The position numbers and the translations under genes were made by a program. This document shows positions 1 to 12,559 of a stretch of DNA of 64,000 bases, in pieces; the stretch's first letter is position 1, and every line of letters begins with the position of its first letter. The DNA is from Stereum hirsutum FP-91666 SS1 (lineage: Eukaryota; Basidiomycota; Agaricomycetes; Russulales; Stereaceae), in the NCBI RefSeq assembly GCF_000264905.1, contig NW_006763135.1, positions 473,676-537,675 of the forward strand, given 5' to 3'. The notes below the pieces were generated by a model. The model did not search any database and was not told where the DNA came from. It was given only the letters and a program-made list of their open reading frames with translations.

Positions 1-35
1 TTCCTCACATCCCCCTCTTCATTCCCATCCCTTAG

Positions 36-2456
36 GAACACCAAGTCCTCTCCTCCCGCCTCACCGCCTGCACCAAAAAGCTCGCGCTCGAGACCAAAAT
101 CCGAGACGCAGCGGCGAACCTCGCAAAGATAAACTCGAACCTGAAACGGGTCTCCAAACAATCCTCGGACCAACTCGAGACGTCGAACCGTAAAGTCGAG
201 GCTGCCCAGCGCGAGCTCTGGCGCGTCTCGGAGCGCGCGAGCGAGGTCCACAATAAGCTACTGCAGCATCGCGCGGCGGTCCTGTCACATTCCGTGAGGG
301 ATCTCGAGAGGAAGGTCCAGGCTGGACAGGGTGGTGGTGGTCTTGGCGGCCTTGGTGGAGGTGGTACGGTGATTGGAGGAGGGGACGGGAGTACGTCAGG
401 GTGGAGTACGCCCGTGACCGGTACGGGGACGAGTACGGCGCCGTTGAGTCCTACATCGAGTGTTACCAGTGCCGGCGGGTCATCCAAAGCGCGATTCGAC
501 GGTGCGCATCTGTTCGCGGGGCATGAGAATGCCGTCGTTCCGAAGAGACCGCGTCCGCCGATGACGTTGGCGGATGTGGCGGTGATGGAGGAGCAGTTGA
601 GGGTGACGAGGGAGTCGTTGAAGCAGGCGGAGGCGTTGCATGTGGCGGCGGTGCAGGAGTTGGAGATGATCAGGGCGGAGAAGGAGAATACGGAGGCTAC
701 GTTGATGGTTGCGGACGAGGCGAAAGAGGCGGCAGAGAGGGGGGCAGAGAGGGCGGAGGAGTTGGAGATGCGCTTGAGGGAGATGGAGGATGAGCGGCAG
801 GCGTGGGAGGATGAACGGATGGTGTTGGAGGAGAGGGGGAGGAATGTGGAGGTGTTGGAGAGGCGGTTGGAGGTGTTGGAGGAACAGAGCGGAGAGGCGG
901 CGGAGTTGGAGGCGATGGTGAGGCGGGCGAGGGAGCAGGGCGAGGTGGCGGTGGCGAAGCTGAGGGCGGAGATGGAGGCTGAGCGGGCACGGTGGGAAGA
1001 GGAGCGACAGGATTGGGAGCAGCAGAAGGAGGATTTACAGGAACGGGCGAAGGACGAGATCGACGCTGCGAGGGAGGATCTGCGGATACTCATCCAGTCG
1101 CACGATATTCCAGTCTATTCGAGAGAGCTCACGATGACGACGCTCGTGTCGGCATTGAGCAAGCATCTCGACGGTGGTGGCGCGAAACGAGGTCTGGATG
1201 CGGATGCCCAACGGCAGATGGAGGAAACTCTCCAGGCAGAGACCGAACGGCGTCTTGCTCTCACACAAGAGCTCGAGGCAGCCAAAGCCGAGCTCGCATC
1301 CGTCGATGCTCGTTTCAAGGTGAGCCACACCACATTTGCACACCTTCTACATTGTTGTCTTACATACGATGTAGGAACAAGCCGACACTTTCTCCAACCT
1401 CCTCGCACAGCGCGCTCCCACGTCGCCAATCGAGTACACTGGGGACGCAGCCAAGATCGTCTCCATCCTCCAACCCGTCTGGGCCATCCTTCCCTCTCCC
1501 GAGGCTCGCGCCTCCCGCATCACAGGCGCCGCCAAGCCCTTCCGCACTGGCTCTCCCACCATCGGTCCAGGAAGCCCCCGCGTCGGGAACGCGTCCATCT
1601 CCGACATGGACGTTCGCTCGCTCAAGACGCTCTACTCGCCACAGACGCCCACGACCAAAGCGCGGGACAGTCAACCAAACGGCGCTGGCTCGACGAATGG
1701 GCACGGGAACGGGGCGAGTGTGGTCGGGACGTTCACGGCGGAGGCGTTCGCTGCGCGGGTGCAGGCGTTGATGTCGGACGATAGGGCGTTAATCGAGAGG
1801 TTGATTCGGTTCGCGCAGGCGCATGATCTGTTGAAGAAGAATGCGGAGAGGGCGCAGAAGTTGGCGCAGGAGAGCAATGGGGCGTTAGAGACGTATTCGA
1901 AGCAGGTCAAGACGCTCGAGGATCGGAATACGAGCCTTGCGCAGAGGCAGGCGGGGATGTACGTTTTCTTTCCGGTTGTTTGACTTGGTTCGTCGAGTGT
2001 CTGTCGTGGCTTTGCTGACGACTGGCTTGTGTCTATAGGCAACAAGAGGTACAAGAGTTGCAGGCGGCTCTTGACCGACTTTCAGAGGAGAAGCGGGACG
2101 TGGAGATGCAGGCTGCCGAGCAAGCAGAGACATGTCGGCAGCTCACCGAGGCCAACAACGCCCTCAGCGCCAAGACGCTCACTCTCGCCGCAGAAGCCGC
2201 CTCGACCGGCGACGGACTTCGGAAGCAGATGGACGCGAAGAGCGAGAGTATACGGAGAGAGATGGAAGAGAAGTTACGGACGTTGGAGACTCAGCTCGAG
2301 CAGGCGAAGAAGGCCCTCTCGGCGGCGCAGGACGAGCTCGCGGCGATGCAGGTCGCGGAGCAGACGCAGAAGATCGCATTGTTGGAAGAGCTGAACTCGA
2401 TACAGGAGGAGAATGGGAAGATGAAGGCCCAGTTGCGGAGTCTTGGGAAGATGTAG
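36..2456 (+). CDS. Uds1-domain septation-related coiled-coil protein (5' partial)
   Basis: The 3' part of a long coiled-coil protein whose first exons lie before the window; an intron acceptor (cttag) ends at base 35. Exons: 36-1319, 1375-1958, 2039-2456, all phases closing, stop TAG at 2454. The first visible exon reads KKLALETKIRDAAANLAK, which matches the core of the fungal Uds1 (up-regulated during septation) domain. A Gly-rich linker follows, then heptad-rich Glu/Arg/Leu helices over most of the remainder, interrupted by a Ser/Pro-rich stretch in exon 2. Family members are linked to septation in fission yeast; the biochemical role is unknown. No membrane segment is visible. Domain assignment rests on remembered family sequence, so the broad call (coiled coil) is surer than the exact function. 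Confidence 0.8.
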
Positions 2457-3165
2457 TCATAAGTCTCAGTCAGTCACATCGGCAGGTTCGACAGACACAC
2501 AGCAAGCAAGTTCAATTTTACTCACTGGTGGATAATACTCGATCTCCTCTATGATACATAAGCATGGATACGTCAATTTTTCTCTCTCGTTTTCGGAAGT
2601 CGCTCCTTTATCTCCATCTCCATCTCCGTCTCGTCTCGATCATCTCTATCTCTATATCTCATGGATGTACACGTCCTGCTCGTTTTATTTGCTTGCTTTG
2701 AGGGAGCTTTGCTTTTTTTGGCGCATTATTTATCTCATTTTACGCATTTTATGATACCATCGCAATGATAGTAGCTCTACTCCATGTTACCCACAAAAAG
2801 GCAGTGACAGACACTGAGACAGCCAAATGGCAACCTTGCTTGAAACAAAGACGCGCGCGATCAAGACACAGAAGCCGGGTTTCCGGACTGTACTCTAGAT
2901 GATATTCGCCGGCCCGCCCGTATCTCTCCGAATCCACGATGTTCTTTGATCGAGTTTTGATCGAGTTCATCCTGATATAGGTGGTTCATTCAACATGCAT
3001 TGAACGTTCATCTTTCACGACGCACCTATTCAGCTCTTCGGATTCTTCACCTCAAAAATAAAATTTATCGTCAGGACAACGTCCTCGTGATGATGGACGC
3101 GGTCTTAGCCAGATCTCGACCGACCCCGAACCTGGATGACTGAGCAAGAGTCGGCATGATTAAGG
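2457..3165. other. Intergenic, 3' region of Uds1 gene and upstream of Clr2-like gene
   Basis: No convincing gene. It holds the presumed 3' UTR of the upstream gene and a pyrimidine-rich stretch around 2610-2700, then the promoter side of the next gene. Confidence 0.5.
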
Positions 3166-3198
3166 TTGAAGCGGAGTTTTAAATTGAGGTGCGAGGGG

Positions 3199-3206
3199 TA
3201 TATAAG
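3199..3206 (+). promoter_or_regulatory. TATA box of the Clr2-like gene
   Basis: TATATAAG lies 57-63 nt upstream of the ATG at 3262. This spacing makes the ATG at 3262 the likely start rather than any earlier in-frame codon. Confidence 0.55.
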
Positions 3207-3261
3207 AAGCCCCACCCCGGCTGCGCGTCGCTTTCTCCCCACTTTACAATCAACCGTCATC

Positions 3262-4875
3262 ATGGTCAACAACTCCCAACAGCACAATCTGACTCCACGC
3301 GAGAGCGTATATCATCTTAACGTTGTCGGGAATATGCGTAGTGCTCAGCACAAACCCGTATACATTGCCGGCTCTGACCGTGTCACATTGAACGGTTCTG
3401 GCCGTATTATCCAGCATGGCTCAGACCGTATAATCCTGAACGGCTCAGACCGGCGTGTCATCCTGAACGGTACAGACCGACCCGTTTCTGAGATATACGA
3501 CTCTAGCGGAGACGCACGCATCGCCAGGCTCGAGGGAGAGTATGCGACTCTTGAAATGTGTGAGAATGTATTCCCTGTAGAACAGGGTGAGCAAGGAATG
3601 GAAGAAATATTGAAAGGAAATAACAAGGGTGAAGCTTTCAGAGGAGATCTCGTCAATTGGACTACATATCGTGAAGGTGTGTTGGGATATTTGGACGATG
3701 ACGAGAGTATCGTGGAGAACGAGACGAATGTGGAACAGCTTTCAGATGCAGGTAACGGTAATCACCAACTGGTGGTGCGCACAGATAATGTTTATGGTTT
3801 GAGTTTGACAGCGACTGATCAGGAGAGCAACAACAGAATTCAGCATGTGATGGGTGTTACGGGTGTTATTGAGAGTAGAGGCACGAACTACGAGAAAGAC
3901 CTTGCCGTAGGGCCCAAGAATGCGGGTCAGATCTTCACAGACGAAATGGTACGCCGCCTTACATCAGACATGGAAGCTCTTCACCTTACTGACGAAGCTA
4001 TGGATGATGAGTCGAAGTTGAGCAATGGACAAGACAGTGTTGAAGCTACTAAAGATGTGGGTAAAGAGAAGAGTATTGAGATTGATACTGACCGCCCCGA
4101 CTCACCTATGTCGACGATGAGCTCGCTTTTCGGTAGGAGTCCAAGTCCTGATGCACAAGTGCCGCCGCCTGCCAGTAGGTCCGTCCACAACCCCAACTAT
4201 ACCGTACACAACAACCGCATCACCGTACACACCACCGACGCCCTCGCGACTCGCCGTCCGCTGCATCACCCAACCGTTCGCACGATCAACCCGGACGGCT
4301 CTTTCATCTACTTCGAGCGCATTCCTCTCGCGCACGAGATATCCAAGCATTGGAGGGAATGTCTTGGTACCTTCATCGCCAAACATGTCCTCAAACTGCA
4401 AGTCAAAGCGGACGGCATCCCACTGATGCTTTCTCGTTTCCCTGACGATTATGTCTTGTATATGTTGAAGAGCGGCACGACGAAGAACGAGATGAATGCG
4501 GATGTGAGTTATTACCTTTATGGGTCGAGGTACGTGAACCACTTCAGGTCGCCGATGGAGTTCGGGCTCCACTTGAAGTGGTTGATGAAGGGTATGCCCA
4601 TGAGGGGCGGTATCGAGGGGCTTGGGAGGAAAGGTAAGAGGGGTACCAGGCGTTGCCTCTGCGTGCACTGTCGGGACGATGGAGTCAGCCAGAAGGACAT
4701 CAGGAAGAGGTATTTCGGTGCGAGTGGTACGAAGAAGAGAAAGAACGGAAGTGGCATGTCATCTAGCAGGGGCGTGAGGCGGCGTGGGGAGGACCACGTC
4801 GTCGATCTTGCCAAAGCCAAAGATTACAGGTCCGCAGGTGCGGTGAAGGTCTCTCGGGCAACACAGACGGTGTAA
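3262..4875 (+). CDS. Clr2-like transcription-silencing domain protein
   Basis: Single-exon gene, 537 aa. The N-terminal 90 residues contain short degenerate repeats of the type SDRxxLNGS (four or five copies), then an acidic disordered middle. The C-terminal part (about residues 330-490) has the pattern of the N-terminal domain of cryptic loci regulator 2 (Clr2_transil): an NPDG...ER start, a KHWRECLGTFIAKH helix, SYYLYGS, FRSPMEFGLHLKWLM and a Cys cluster CLCVHC. A basic tail with KKRK and RRR follows, suiting nuclear location. In fission yeast Clr2 belongs to the SHREC complex for heterochromatic transcriptional silencing; mushrooms carry many shorter relatives of unknown role. Absence of introns and the repeat-rich N-terminus are unusual in this window. 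Confidence 0.7.
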   Translation: MVNNSQQHNLTPRESVYHLNVVGNMRSAQHKPVYIAGSDRVTLNGSGRIIQHGSDRIILNGSDRRVILNGTDRPVSEIYDSSGDARIARLEGEYATLEMCENVFPVEQGEQGMEEILKGNNKGEAFRGDLVNWTTYREGVLGYLDDDESIVENETNVEQLSDAGNGNHQLVVRTDNVYGLSLTATDQESNNRIQHVMGVTGVIESRGTNYEKDLAVGPKNAGQIFTDEMVRRLTSDMEALHLTDEAMDDESKLSNGQDSVEATKDVGKEKSIEIDTDRPDSPMSTMSSLFGRSPSPDAQVPPPASRSVHNPNYTVHNNRITVHTTDALATRRPLHHPTVRTINPDGSFIYFERIPLAHEISKHWRECLGTFIAKHVLKLQVKADGIPLMLSRFPDDYVLYMLKSGTTKNEMNADVSYYLYGSRYVNHFRSPMEFGLHLKWLMKGMPMRGGIEGLGRKGKRGTRRCLCVHCRDDGVSQKDIRKRYFGASGTKKRKNGSGMSSSRGVRRRGEDHVVDLAKAKDYRSAGAVKVSRATQTV

Positions 4876-5283
4876 GGATGAGGAAGAATGAGATGGATAG
4901 GGCTCGACAGAGGGTTGAAGAGTTACAGAAATGTTTGTGATATGCGTTCCATTTGGTCTGGCGGCTACGGTACCAGGCTCGATTTGTGTAGTCCATGTCG
5001 ATCGTGACTACCCACAAATTCAGCTTGTTTGTGTTCTAAACCGTGACATGTGTGATGCAAGTTCCTTCAAAGTCGACATCGAGAATGGCGCCACGTCAAC
5101 TTACCTGAATATAGGTTCGAAAGCCAGAAGCATTGCAGCCTGCCGAAGGCGCTGACGGATGAGTTATCGTAAAAAATGTGGCAGGAGGTCATATTCAGAT
5201 GCAGCAAACACGTACTAGGAAGCATATCGTACAGACACTCTATCATCGCCTTGTCCGATATCGATACTCAGCGGCACCCTATC
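4876..5283. other. Intergenic between convergent genes
   Basis: Separates the Clr2-like gene (+) from a hypothetical gene (-). I see no further coding exon or RNA gene here. Confidence 0.4.
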
Positions 5284-6468
5284 TCAGTTCACTTGCTCCG
5301 TAAGACTATCCAATCCTTCGGCCCTCATCTTTCCATCCCATTCGGTCTGAGTCGTTTGCCGACTACGAAGTACGTAGGTTATACTATCCAAGGACCGTGA
5401 CCGTGCGCTCGAAGCAAGGCTGCACCCAGTCCCGGAGCGAAGGATCCCGGGAAACCTAGCTTTATAGAGCCTCCAGTCTTTGAAATCTTGATCGGCAGCA
5501 AAGGCGGCGGGTTTGCCTTCCTCCTGAAGAACGTCGGGAGAGGTGCAACGAATCGGTTGGTGAGCCAAGGGTACACATGGATGAGCGAAGGAGCTAAAGG
5601 CCTGTGATATGTCGGGATTCAATGGTAAAACCGACTCTTCGGCCTTCTGCACTGCTTCGTGGCGGAAGGGAAGAATTGGCAGTGCACCCTCATGCAGACC
5701 TGGGGACGAGAACGTGAATGTACGCAGTGCGAATTATGAGTCACGAACGCACTGGTGAAGAGGATCTGCAGAGCAGAGAGGAAACGTACGGCGTCGTAGC
5801 ATATTCAACACTTCCAGCTCGCTCTCCAAGCCGTCCATGTCCGCATCTTCGTGGGCCACGGTGGCGTCATCATACATGGCCCATCCTATAGATCTCTCCT
5901 GTCCCACGCTGGCGATCCTCTGAGCGAGGTCTTGCTGGGTGAAAATAGTCCCGGAAAGTACAGCGTAGCAAGCCATCCGACACTTCTCTTTCAACGCGAG
6001 GAGGTCGCGTAAGTCGAGGTTCACAGAGGCTGAAGGGCGCTCGGCTGATAGCTTCGCGTCGTCCAGCTGAATGTTTCTGCAGACGGAATGTTGTCAGCAT
6101 CGCACTTTTAAATCATCATCCGGGAAGCAAACGGCTCACATCTTCCCGATGACTTCAGCCAGAGACGACTCGGACAGTGAAGAAGCATCACCCATAAGCA
6201 TGTCATCCCTCCGCCCCTGTTCCGACTCGAAGGCATGGTGGGCGACCAAGACGTCTAGCGCCTGATCCCATAGTTCCCGGTACCCTGTCGCCAGCTGCTC
6301 TAACAAAGCGGCGGTAGTCGCTGAGCAGGTATCCGAGTCTCTGACGGGTGACTGGCTGCGACTCTCCTCCGGCTGAGATGAACCGCCGTCCGAGTGCGCC
6401 TCCGTGGAGGAAGGTGTCTCGTAGGCCCAGTGACTCGGAGATGGCGCCCTTGGAAGGATGTGTGCCAT
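5284..6468 (-). CDS. Hypothetical protein, three exons
   Basis: Exons 6468-6140, 6076-5790 and 5699-5284 close to a 343-aa frame. Introns use gtgagc...tgcag and gtacgt...ccag. The N-terminus is Ser/Pro-rich (MAHILPRAPSPSHW), followed by a predicted helical region from about residue 70 to 200 (ALLEQLATGYRELWDQALDV and LRDLLALKEKCRMACYAVL) and a C-terminal part without recognisable motif. An in-frame ATG at 6579 would add 37 residues; the 6468 ATG was preferred because it begins a compositionally uniform region. I do not recognise a family; the exon model is supported by splice signals and frame closure only. Confidence 0.55.
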
Positions 6469-7226
6469 ATCGATAGAAATTGGTGAATGCGAGAGGGGTC
6501 CACTAGAATGTAGAGAGCTGTATCCAGAGGAAAACTGCGATCGAATGTGGAGGTGAATGGATAGGCTCTTATTCCGCATGCGCCCCCAGACTTTTTATGT
6601 ATCCAGAGCATGGCTATGCACCTCGCCTTCCATCACAGGTCGTCGTCAAGTCCCTATTGCGGAACAAAGGGGAGAAACAAAAAGAGTCCAGAAACAAAAC
6701 AAGAACACAAAAGGGATAAGGGTGTGGGCGCTTAGGGGTGGTTATGGGTGGCGCTGTATTATATGGTACTGGGAAACACGCATACTCCAGGCACGATTTC
6801 CGCTGGATCGGTCGGGGAGTTTCCAGAATTTGTTGTCTTACGGCAGGTCGTTCGTTGCCACGAACTTTGGAGGGTAGTATCATAGTGGTGTCAGAAGGGG
6901 ATGAGTGTGCGGGTGGTGCGACGTACCAGTTGGCTGTGGCTGCCGGAGAAGCATGTGGTATCATCTGCTTCCAAACAACAAGCGATGATGATAGCTTCGA
7001 AATACGTCCAAGTAGACCTTGTAAACAAGGATATCGATCGACTTGATTGTAATTGTTCCTCCCGTGCACTGGGAAAGTGGTGGCGCGCCACAATTGCAGG
7101 CTTCGAGAACAAACCCACGGGACGTTCCCTGGTTCCGTCAAGCAATACAACATAACGAACGACCAAGAAAACTGCACCATCGATTGCCTCCAACCGGTCA
7201 ATATTCTAACAAAGCACATTGCACGG
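6469..7226. other. Intergenic between two minus-strand genes
   Basis: Contains the upstream region of the hypothetical gene at 5284-6468 and the 3' UTR of the gene ending at 7227. A 12-bp palindrome with a GGCGCGCC core lies at 7080-7091. No supported gene. Confidence 0.4.
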
Positions 7227-9548
7227 TCAATCCGTATCCTCCTGCGTATCCTCGTCTTCATCCAACACGATGAACCTCTTCCCGCCCGTATTTGCCTATC
7301 CAGACCAACACCAAAGCGTCAGTAACGTAACCCACCAAATATGCCACCACGAACACCACCATCGAAGAAACAAGAACAAGAACGGAAACGGAAACGTACC
7401 GCAGACCCAGCCAACCCTTGCATCCTCCGATCCTTCAAACTCGGCGCAGGCTTCGGTCGACCTTCTCCTACAGCCTTAACACTTCCGCCACCAGCACCAA
7501 CGGACGACGTCGAGGTCAAAGGTCGGGAGCCCCCGCCGAGGGTGAACTCCTGTTTGGCCGAAAGTGTGCGTGTGGAAATGGTGGAGGATGGCGTGGCGTC
7601 GGGTGTGGCGTTGACGAGGATGGCGTCGAAGGGAGTTCGGCGGGGATTGGTTGTATTCATATTCATGTGAGTGTGAGGATCGGCGGAGGAAGCTGGAACT
7701 GGCGGCGTAAACATGGCGTCTTCATATATCATGAGAAGGTCAAGATGAAGAAGAGCGCATAAAGACGTGAAGACACTCATACCGGCGATGGAACGTTTCA
7801 GCGGGTTCGAACGCTCCCGCAGCTGGTCAGGCGTATTCATTCTGGTGCGAGAGCCCGAGTGCTCAACGTTAGGTCGAGACGTGTTCGTTGTATTGGCGAA
7901 TGCTGGAGGATTGCGCAAACCAGATGTAGTAGCAGCGGCAATAGGACGAGGTGTAGATCCCGAAGTAGACGAAACAGACGTAGAGGGTGCAGCTTGTGGA
8001 GGAACAGAGCGGAAAGGGGCTGGGGTCGGAGACCAAGGAGCTGAAGCAAGAGGCATTTGGGCATGCGTCTTCGTACGAGCGGAAGTTGCTGGTGAGACGT
8101 TGGCAGGGGAAGCTGCAGAGACGGAAACAGAGCTAGAGGAAAGCTTAGAGGACTGAGCGAGAGAAACGACAGGAGTGCTATCAATATCTCCCATGGCGGC
8201 ACTGTGTCCATGAGAGCTTGGAGGCTTGTGGCCATCGTAATCTAGCGCCACGAAAGAACGAGATGGTTGTCGCAGTTGTGGTGATGGTGGTTGCTGATGT
8301 TGATTGAGGGTCAACAGTTTTCGTGTCGCAGCGGCAGGAAGTTGATGGTCAATCAAAGAGGGAGGGCTCGACGGAGGGACAGTAGTGGTACGGTCAAGGG
8401 GGTCATCATCGCCCGATAATGTTGGCTTCGACGGAGGACCATCGTGCGCAGCAGGGGCTGAATCCAGATCGGCGAGACGACGTTTCTTTCGAGGAGAAGT
8501 ATAGTCGACAGAAGAAGAAGTAGACACTTCCTGGGGATGCACGTGAGAGGGCGGATGAGGCGGCCACTGGGCAACCGAGCAGGTATGAGGGTGGCATTCG
8601 GGTTTAGGCATCTTAGAGAGTTCGGTCCTGATAATGTCCGTAATTTTACTAGTTAGGGTTTCAGTAGCGGTACTGAAGGCGACGTCGAAACGTAGAGGCA
8701 GGGAGTCGACGAGAGGGAGTATGGGAGAGAGCATAGAGACAATCTTGGCGTATTGATCTTGAGTGCGGATGGATTGATCGGTGAGCGACTGTAAAGTTTG
8801 GGTATGCGTTTGTGCAGTCTGGCGGATGTATGCGCCGAAAGAAGTCAATATATGCGTTGAAAGAAGGGAAAGAGTGAAGTACGAGTAGTGATTACCATGT
8901 GGAGAGTATCAAACTTGGAGTTCATGGAGCTCAACTTGTCGTTGACAGAATGAAGGGACTGGGTCACAAGTCCCATCTTCGCGTCCATAGCCTCGAGAGG
9001 ACGGCTCTGAGCTGGCTCTCCTACTGACTTCTGCAGTTCAGTCTGGCATCTGTTGACTGCGACGAAGAAAGAAAAGCATAAAGTCAGTCGTTGAAATACG
9101 CATATAGTCAGCTCAACGGCCGTCATAGAAAATGAACGTCGAGCAGCTGTGCTCACGTACCAAGTTTAACCATATCGTCGACCAATCCCTCCCTCTCACT
9201 CTCGAACATCTCTCCCACCTTACTCAACTCCCTCCGCGCCTGCTCAACTTCGACCATCAGCTTCCCGCTCCTCTCCGTAAAGATCTCCAACTGCGCATGT
9301 GTATCGTGTAACAGAATTCTCGTTGAAGTTGCGTTTTTGTCCACAGGGGCTAATTGAACTGGTGGGGGTAGTGATGTACCGGTAGCATTCGTCCTTGACT
9401 TGGATTGGGAGATGGAGTCACGGAGGAGGGGTCTGCGGAGAAGGTGTGCCCAGAGAGCGGGAGCGGGGGATGCGTACGACGATGCGCTTGTAGGTCCGCA
9501 GATCGACGATGACGAAGACGAAGACGCGACTGGTGGAAGACCGGACAT
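7227..9548 (-). CDS. Hypothetical Ser/Pro-rich nuclear coiled-coil protein
   Basis: Five exons (9548-9161, 9056-8896, 8818-7783, 7719-7400, 7295-7227) close to 657 aa. Residues about 60-250 form amphipathic helices (for example LEIFTERSGKLMVEVEQARR and LHSVNDKLSSMNSKFDTLHM), i.e. a coiled coil. A basic cluster PRKKRR near residue 300 is a plausible nuclear localisation signal. A long Ser/Thr/Pro-rich disordered region follows and the last exon encodes a very acidic tail (DEDEDTQEDTD). The 63-nt intron 7720-7782 is in frame and stop-free, so it could be retained. A 5'-UTR intron (gtgagtgaat at about 9665 to ccaccag) precedes the ATG. No family recognised; the overall layout suggests a chromatin or spindle associated scaffold, but that is inference. 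Confidence 0.6.
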
Positions 9549-10161
9549 GGTGGTAGGAAGCAGGGAGGTACGTATGAGGAAGCGGGCTCTGACCTGGTGG
9601 CACGTGGCGTGAGTCGACTGAACGTCCATTGAATTCCCAGGATAACACAGAGAATATTCACTCACCGTTCGGTACCCTAATCATGGCCTTTTCGTGGGTG
9701 GTCCCGACGATGACTCTGACAACGTGTGTACCGCAGCAGACAGTCACAGTGAGCGCCATGTTTGCACGCTAGCAATAGTGCCACATAGCTATCAACCGTA
9801 GACAATCACGGTGAGCATTGCTTGAATCTAGGTGCCCTTCGAACCTGCTCCAATTGTCAAGTATGGGCCGTCGACGTCGTTGACGACTGAAGCAAAGCAG
9901 ACGTCGACGACGCCACCGACGCCGGGCCCCTTCAGTGCCACACCGAATTGAGCGACCGACCCGGCTTGGTCCGGTTGATCTCTCCTAAAACGAACTCTCA
10001 TTGTTCTTCCACCTCGATTGACAAGGTGATCACAGAATCTGGCACGTCTGCTGTGTGAGACAAATTTCAGAGCGAAACCGGAACATCTATAAATCCACAG
10101 CATACGTGATGACTCTGACGACGCCACCCCTCCCCCTCCCCGCCTCATCGTGCGCTGAGCC
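9549..10161. other. Divergent promoter region
   Basis: 613 bp between the ATGs of the minus-strand coiled-coil gene and the plus-strand hypothetical gene. It includes the 5'-UTR intron of the former (about 9580-9665). No gene seen. Confidence 0.45.
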
Positions 10162-12559
10162 ATGGTCCCCGCCGCCGCGTCTTCTCTTGTTTCCTCTATT
10201 CCTTCCTCGTTGCCCGGGTTTACTCAGCTCTTCTATCTTCAATGGGTACTAAAAATTATGCTCGAGGAAACTGCTCTTTGGGCAACTCGAAATATCCGAA
10301 GTTTACGCCGATTGCACGAATATATCGAGCACGAACATCCTAGTTCTGCGGGTCCAACTCACGAAGTCACGGTCAAGGCGTTTAGGCTTGCGTAAGTCTA
10401 TTTCACACCCATAATACCTAGGTGCGCCCCTGACGTTGACGCCTCCGTTTATGTAGGGATCGGGCTATCCGACAATATTCTTCGTATGCCCGCCAAACTA
10501 CAGTCTTGTCGGACTCGGTCACGCGCTTCAGAATATGGAAAGATACAAGTCTTGAGATTGCGCGTGATCTAGCTGAGGTTCGGTGTTCTTTATTCTCTTT
10601 TACTTTTATCTTTGCCGTTTTGTCTGACCCAGTCTTGCACCGTAGCGCCACACGGAACCATTCCTCCCCATAATGAACGACCTCTTATCAGACGACGAAC
10701 TCGACTTTTGCCTCTTCTACGAAGAAGATTACATACCTCCAGCTTCAGAGGTTTGTTCCGAGTACGACCTCTGGAATAGGAATATGAGTGCTACATTTGT
10801 CTCCCAGCATAACTGGTAATCTATCTTTTTCTACTACTCCTCAGTGGACTTTATATAACGCATTGCCGTTAGGCTTCTTCCTTCCGATGGTGGCGAGGTT
10901 GATGACGGTGATTTTGACCCCTTGAATGGAGATGAAGCTCTCGCTATATTATCGACGCTGGACGAACTGGTCCGGTTGTGCGAGGTGCAAAAAGGTAATG
11001 TTTTGTCGGGTAGTCTTCCTGTGCTCTCCTGTCATCATTCTTCGAGTATACTAACGCAAATTATGATGTTTCTGTCGTAGAGCTGAACCTGAAACCAGGC
11101 AAGACAGAATTGGAAGAGCTGAATTGCTTGGAGAAACAGCTCATGAATCTGTTCCGAAAGAATATCAAAGTTTGAGTCTCTCCTGTTTATACTTTTTCGG
11201 AACACTGAGCCGTGTATGCCTTTCGCACTCTCACAGATCCTAATGACCGCCGGAAAGCTCTTTGCGAGTAATTCTCTTCCAAACCGCATGCTTTGTACGC
11301 GTTTCCCTCTATTCCTCTCCAGCTAAACTGACCGCAACCTCGCCGTCATACCAGCCGAGCTTGACACTCTAAACGGCGAGGTGGCCACGCCCACCAAGAC
11401 CTGGCTATTTCGAGCCTCAATCCTCGCAAACGCTATCAAGCAAAAACCTCGCATGCCACGGAGCGCCATTCGTAAGCACAATTGTCGTCAAACTGCTCAT
11501 AAGTAATCGTCGCAGATAGGCATCTAAATGACGGTAATTTCGTAGTCGCAATCCTCCGGCACGATCCCGACGACTCAGATCACTCATCCGACAACTCCTC
11601 CGTTGAAGCGGAACAAGACACGCACACGGGCACCCGACCACAGACCTCGATTCCTACTCAATTCGCGCTAAGGTCGAATGCAGACTCTTCTTTGCCTGCG
11701 ATCTTGGAGGAAGACGGTACGTTCCCATCGCATAGATACACCGTTCGCGTTGGTCATGGTATTGGAATTCCCGTATTTTGGCCCTGCAGAACCTTCTTCG
11801 AAACAAACCACACCCGCCCAAGAACATCCCACTTACCCTCACCCCAGCATCGACGATTCAGAGCCGAGTGTCCCGATTTCTAGGCGCAGTCTGACGATCC
11901 ACCCAGTCGGCACTCCTCTCACCCTCGCGCCAACTGAACCAGACTACTCTCGCACTTCAATCGAACCGGAATGCTCTCATGCCTTACTCGGTTTGGAACC
12001 ATCGCGCTCGCCCGTCGAACCCGGCCCTTCTTTGCTCGACCCTTCGTCATCGCATAGTGTTTCCAACCCAACCCCGATCCTGGCCGTCAGCATACCTCCG
12101 AACGCCCGTAAACACCGTGCTCCCTCATCCGACTCCGACCGCGAGAATACTGTTAGTATCCCTGAATCTCTACGCTTAGCATTTTCCCGTCGCAAGAGCA
12201 GAACGCAGTTCAACGGCGAGACGAAGCAGAGTAATTCCAAGAAGAGCGGATCCCATGCGAGCGCGAGTACGACCAAGGCTAGCTGGAGGGGTTCGTGGTC
12301 GAGGACTAGGGGTAAGCGGAGGCGGATGGACGTGGCTGGGTCTGACGTGAACGGGAGTGAGGGGACCAGAAAGGTGGGGAATGGGGGAAGTAGGTTGAAG
12401 GAGAGCGTGTCGAGGGGGAGTTTGACGAGTTTGCATCCGAGTTCGGATGAGAGGTGGAGGTTTGGAAGGATTTTTTGCATTCCTGGAGCTGGGACTAAGC
12501 TGGGACAGGGACTTCGTCGGCGTAGGAGATGGAGGGCTGAGGGTCCGCGGAGATGGTGA
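10162..12559 (+). CDS. Hypothetical protein, nine exons
   Basis: Exons 10162-10391, 10457-10577, 10646-10815, 10873-10994, 11081-11169, 11237-11294, 11355-11471, 11546-11716 and 11790-12559 close to 615 aa. The ATG sits in a good context (gagccATGG). The N-terminal 330 residues are mainly helical (DEALAILSTLDELVRLCEVQ, LEELNCLEKQLMNLFRKNIK), with an acidic patch LLSDDELDFCLFYEEDY. The C-terminal half is disordered, Ser/Pro-rich, then strongly basic with RGKRRRMD and a terminal RRRRRW run, suggesting nuclear location. A 57-nt stretch at 10751-10807 (gtttgt...cccag) is in frame and could be a further intron. I do not recognise the family; upstream non-coding exons cannot be excluded. Confidence 0.6.

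Noticed and set aside
32..1093. Ser-rich 353-codon minus-strand frame
   Set aside because: It is the antisense shadow of the Uds1 coiled-coil exon, whose splice sites and heptads support the plus strand.
6614..7261. 215-codon minus-strand frame
   Set aside because: Its first part overlaps the last exon of the gene at 7227-9548 in another frame, and the rest has no motif or splice support.
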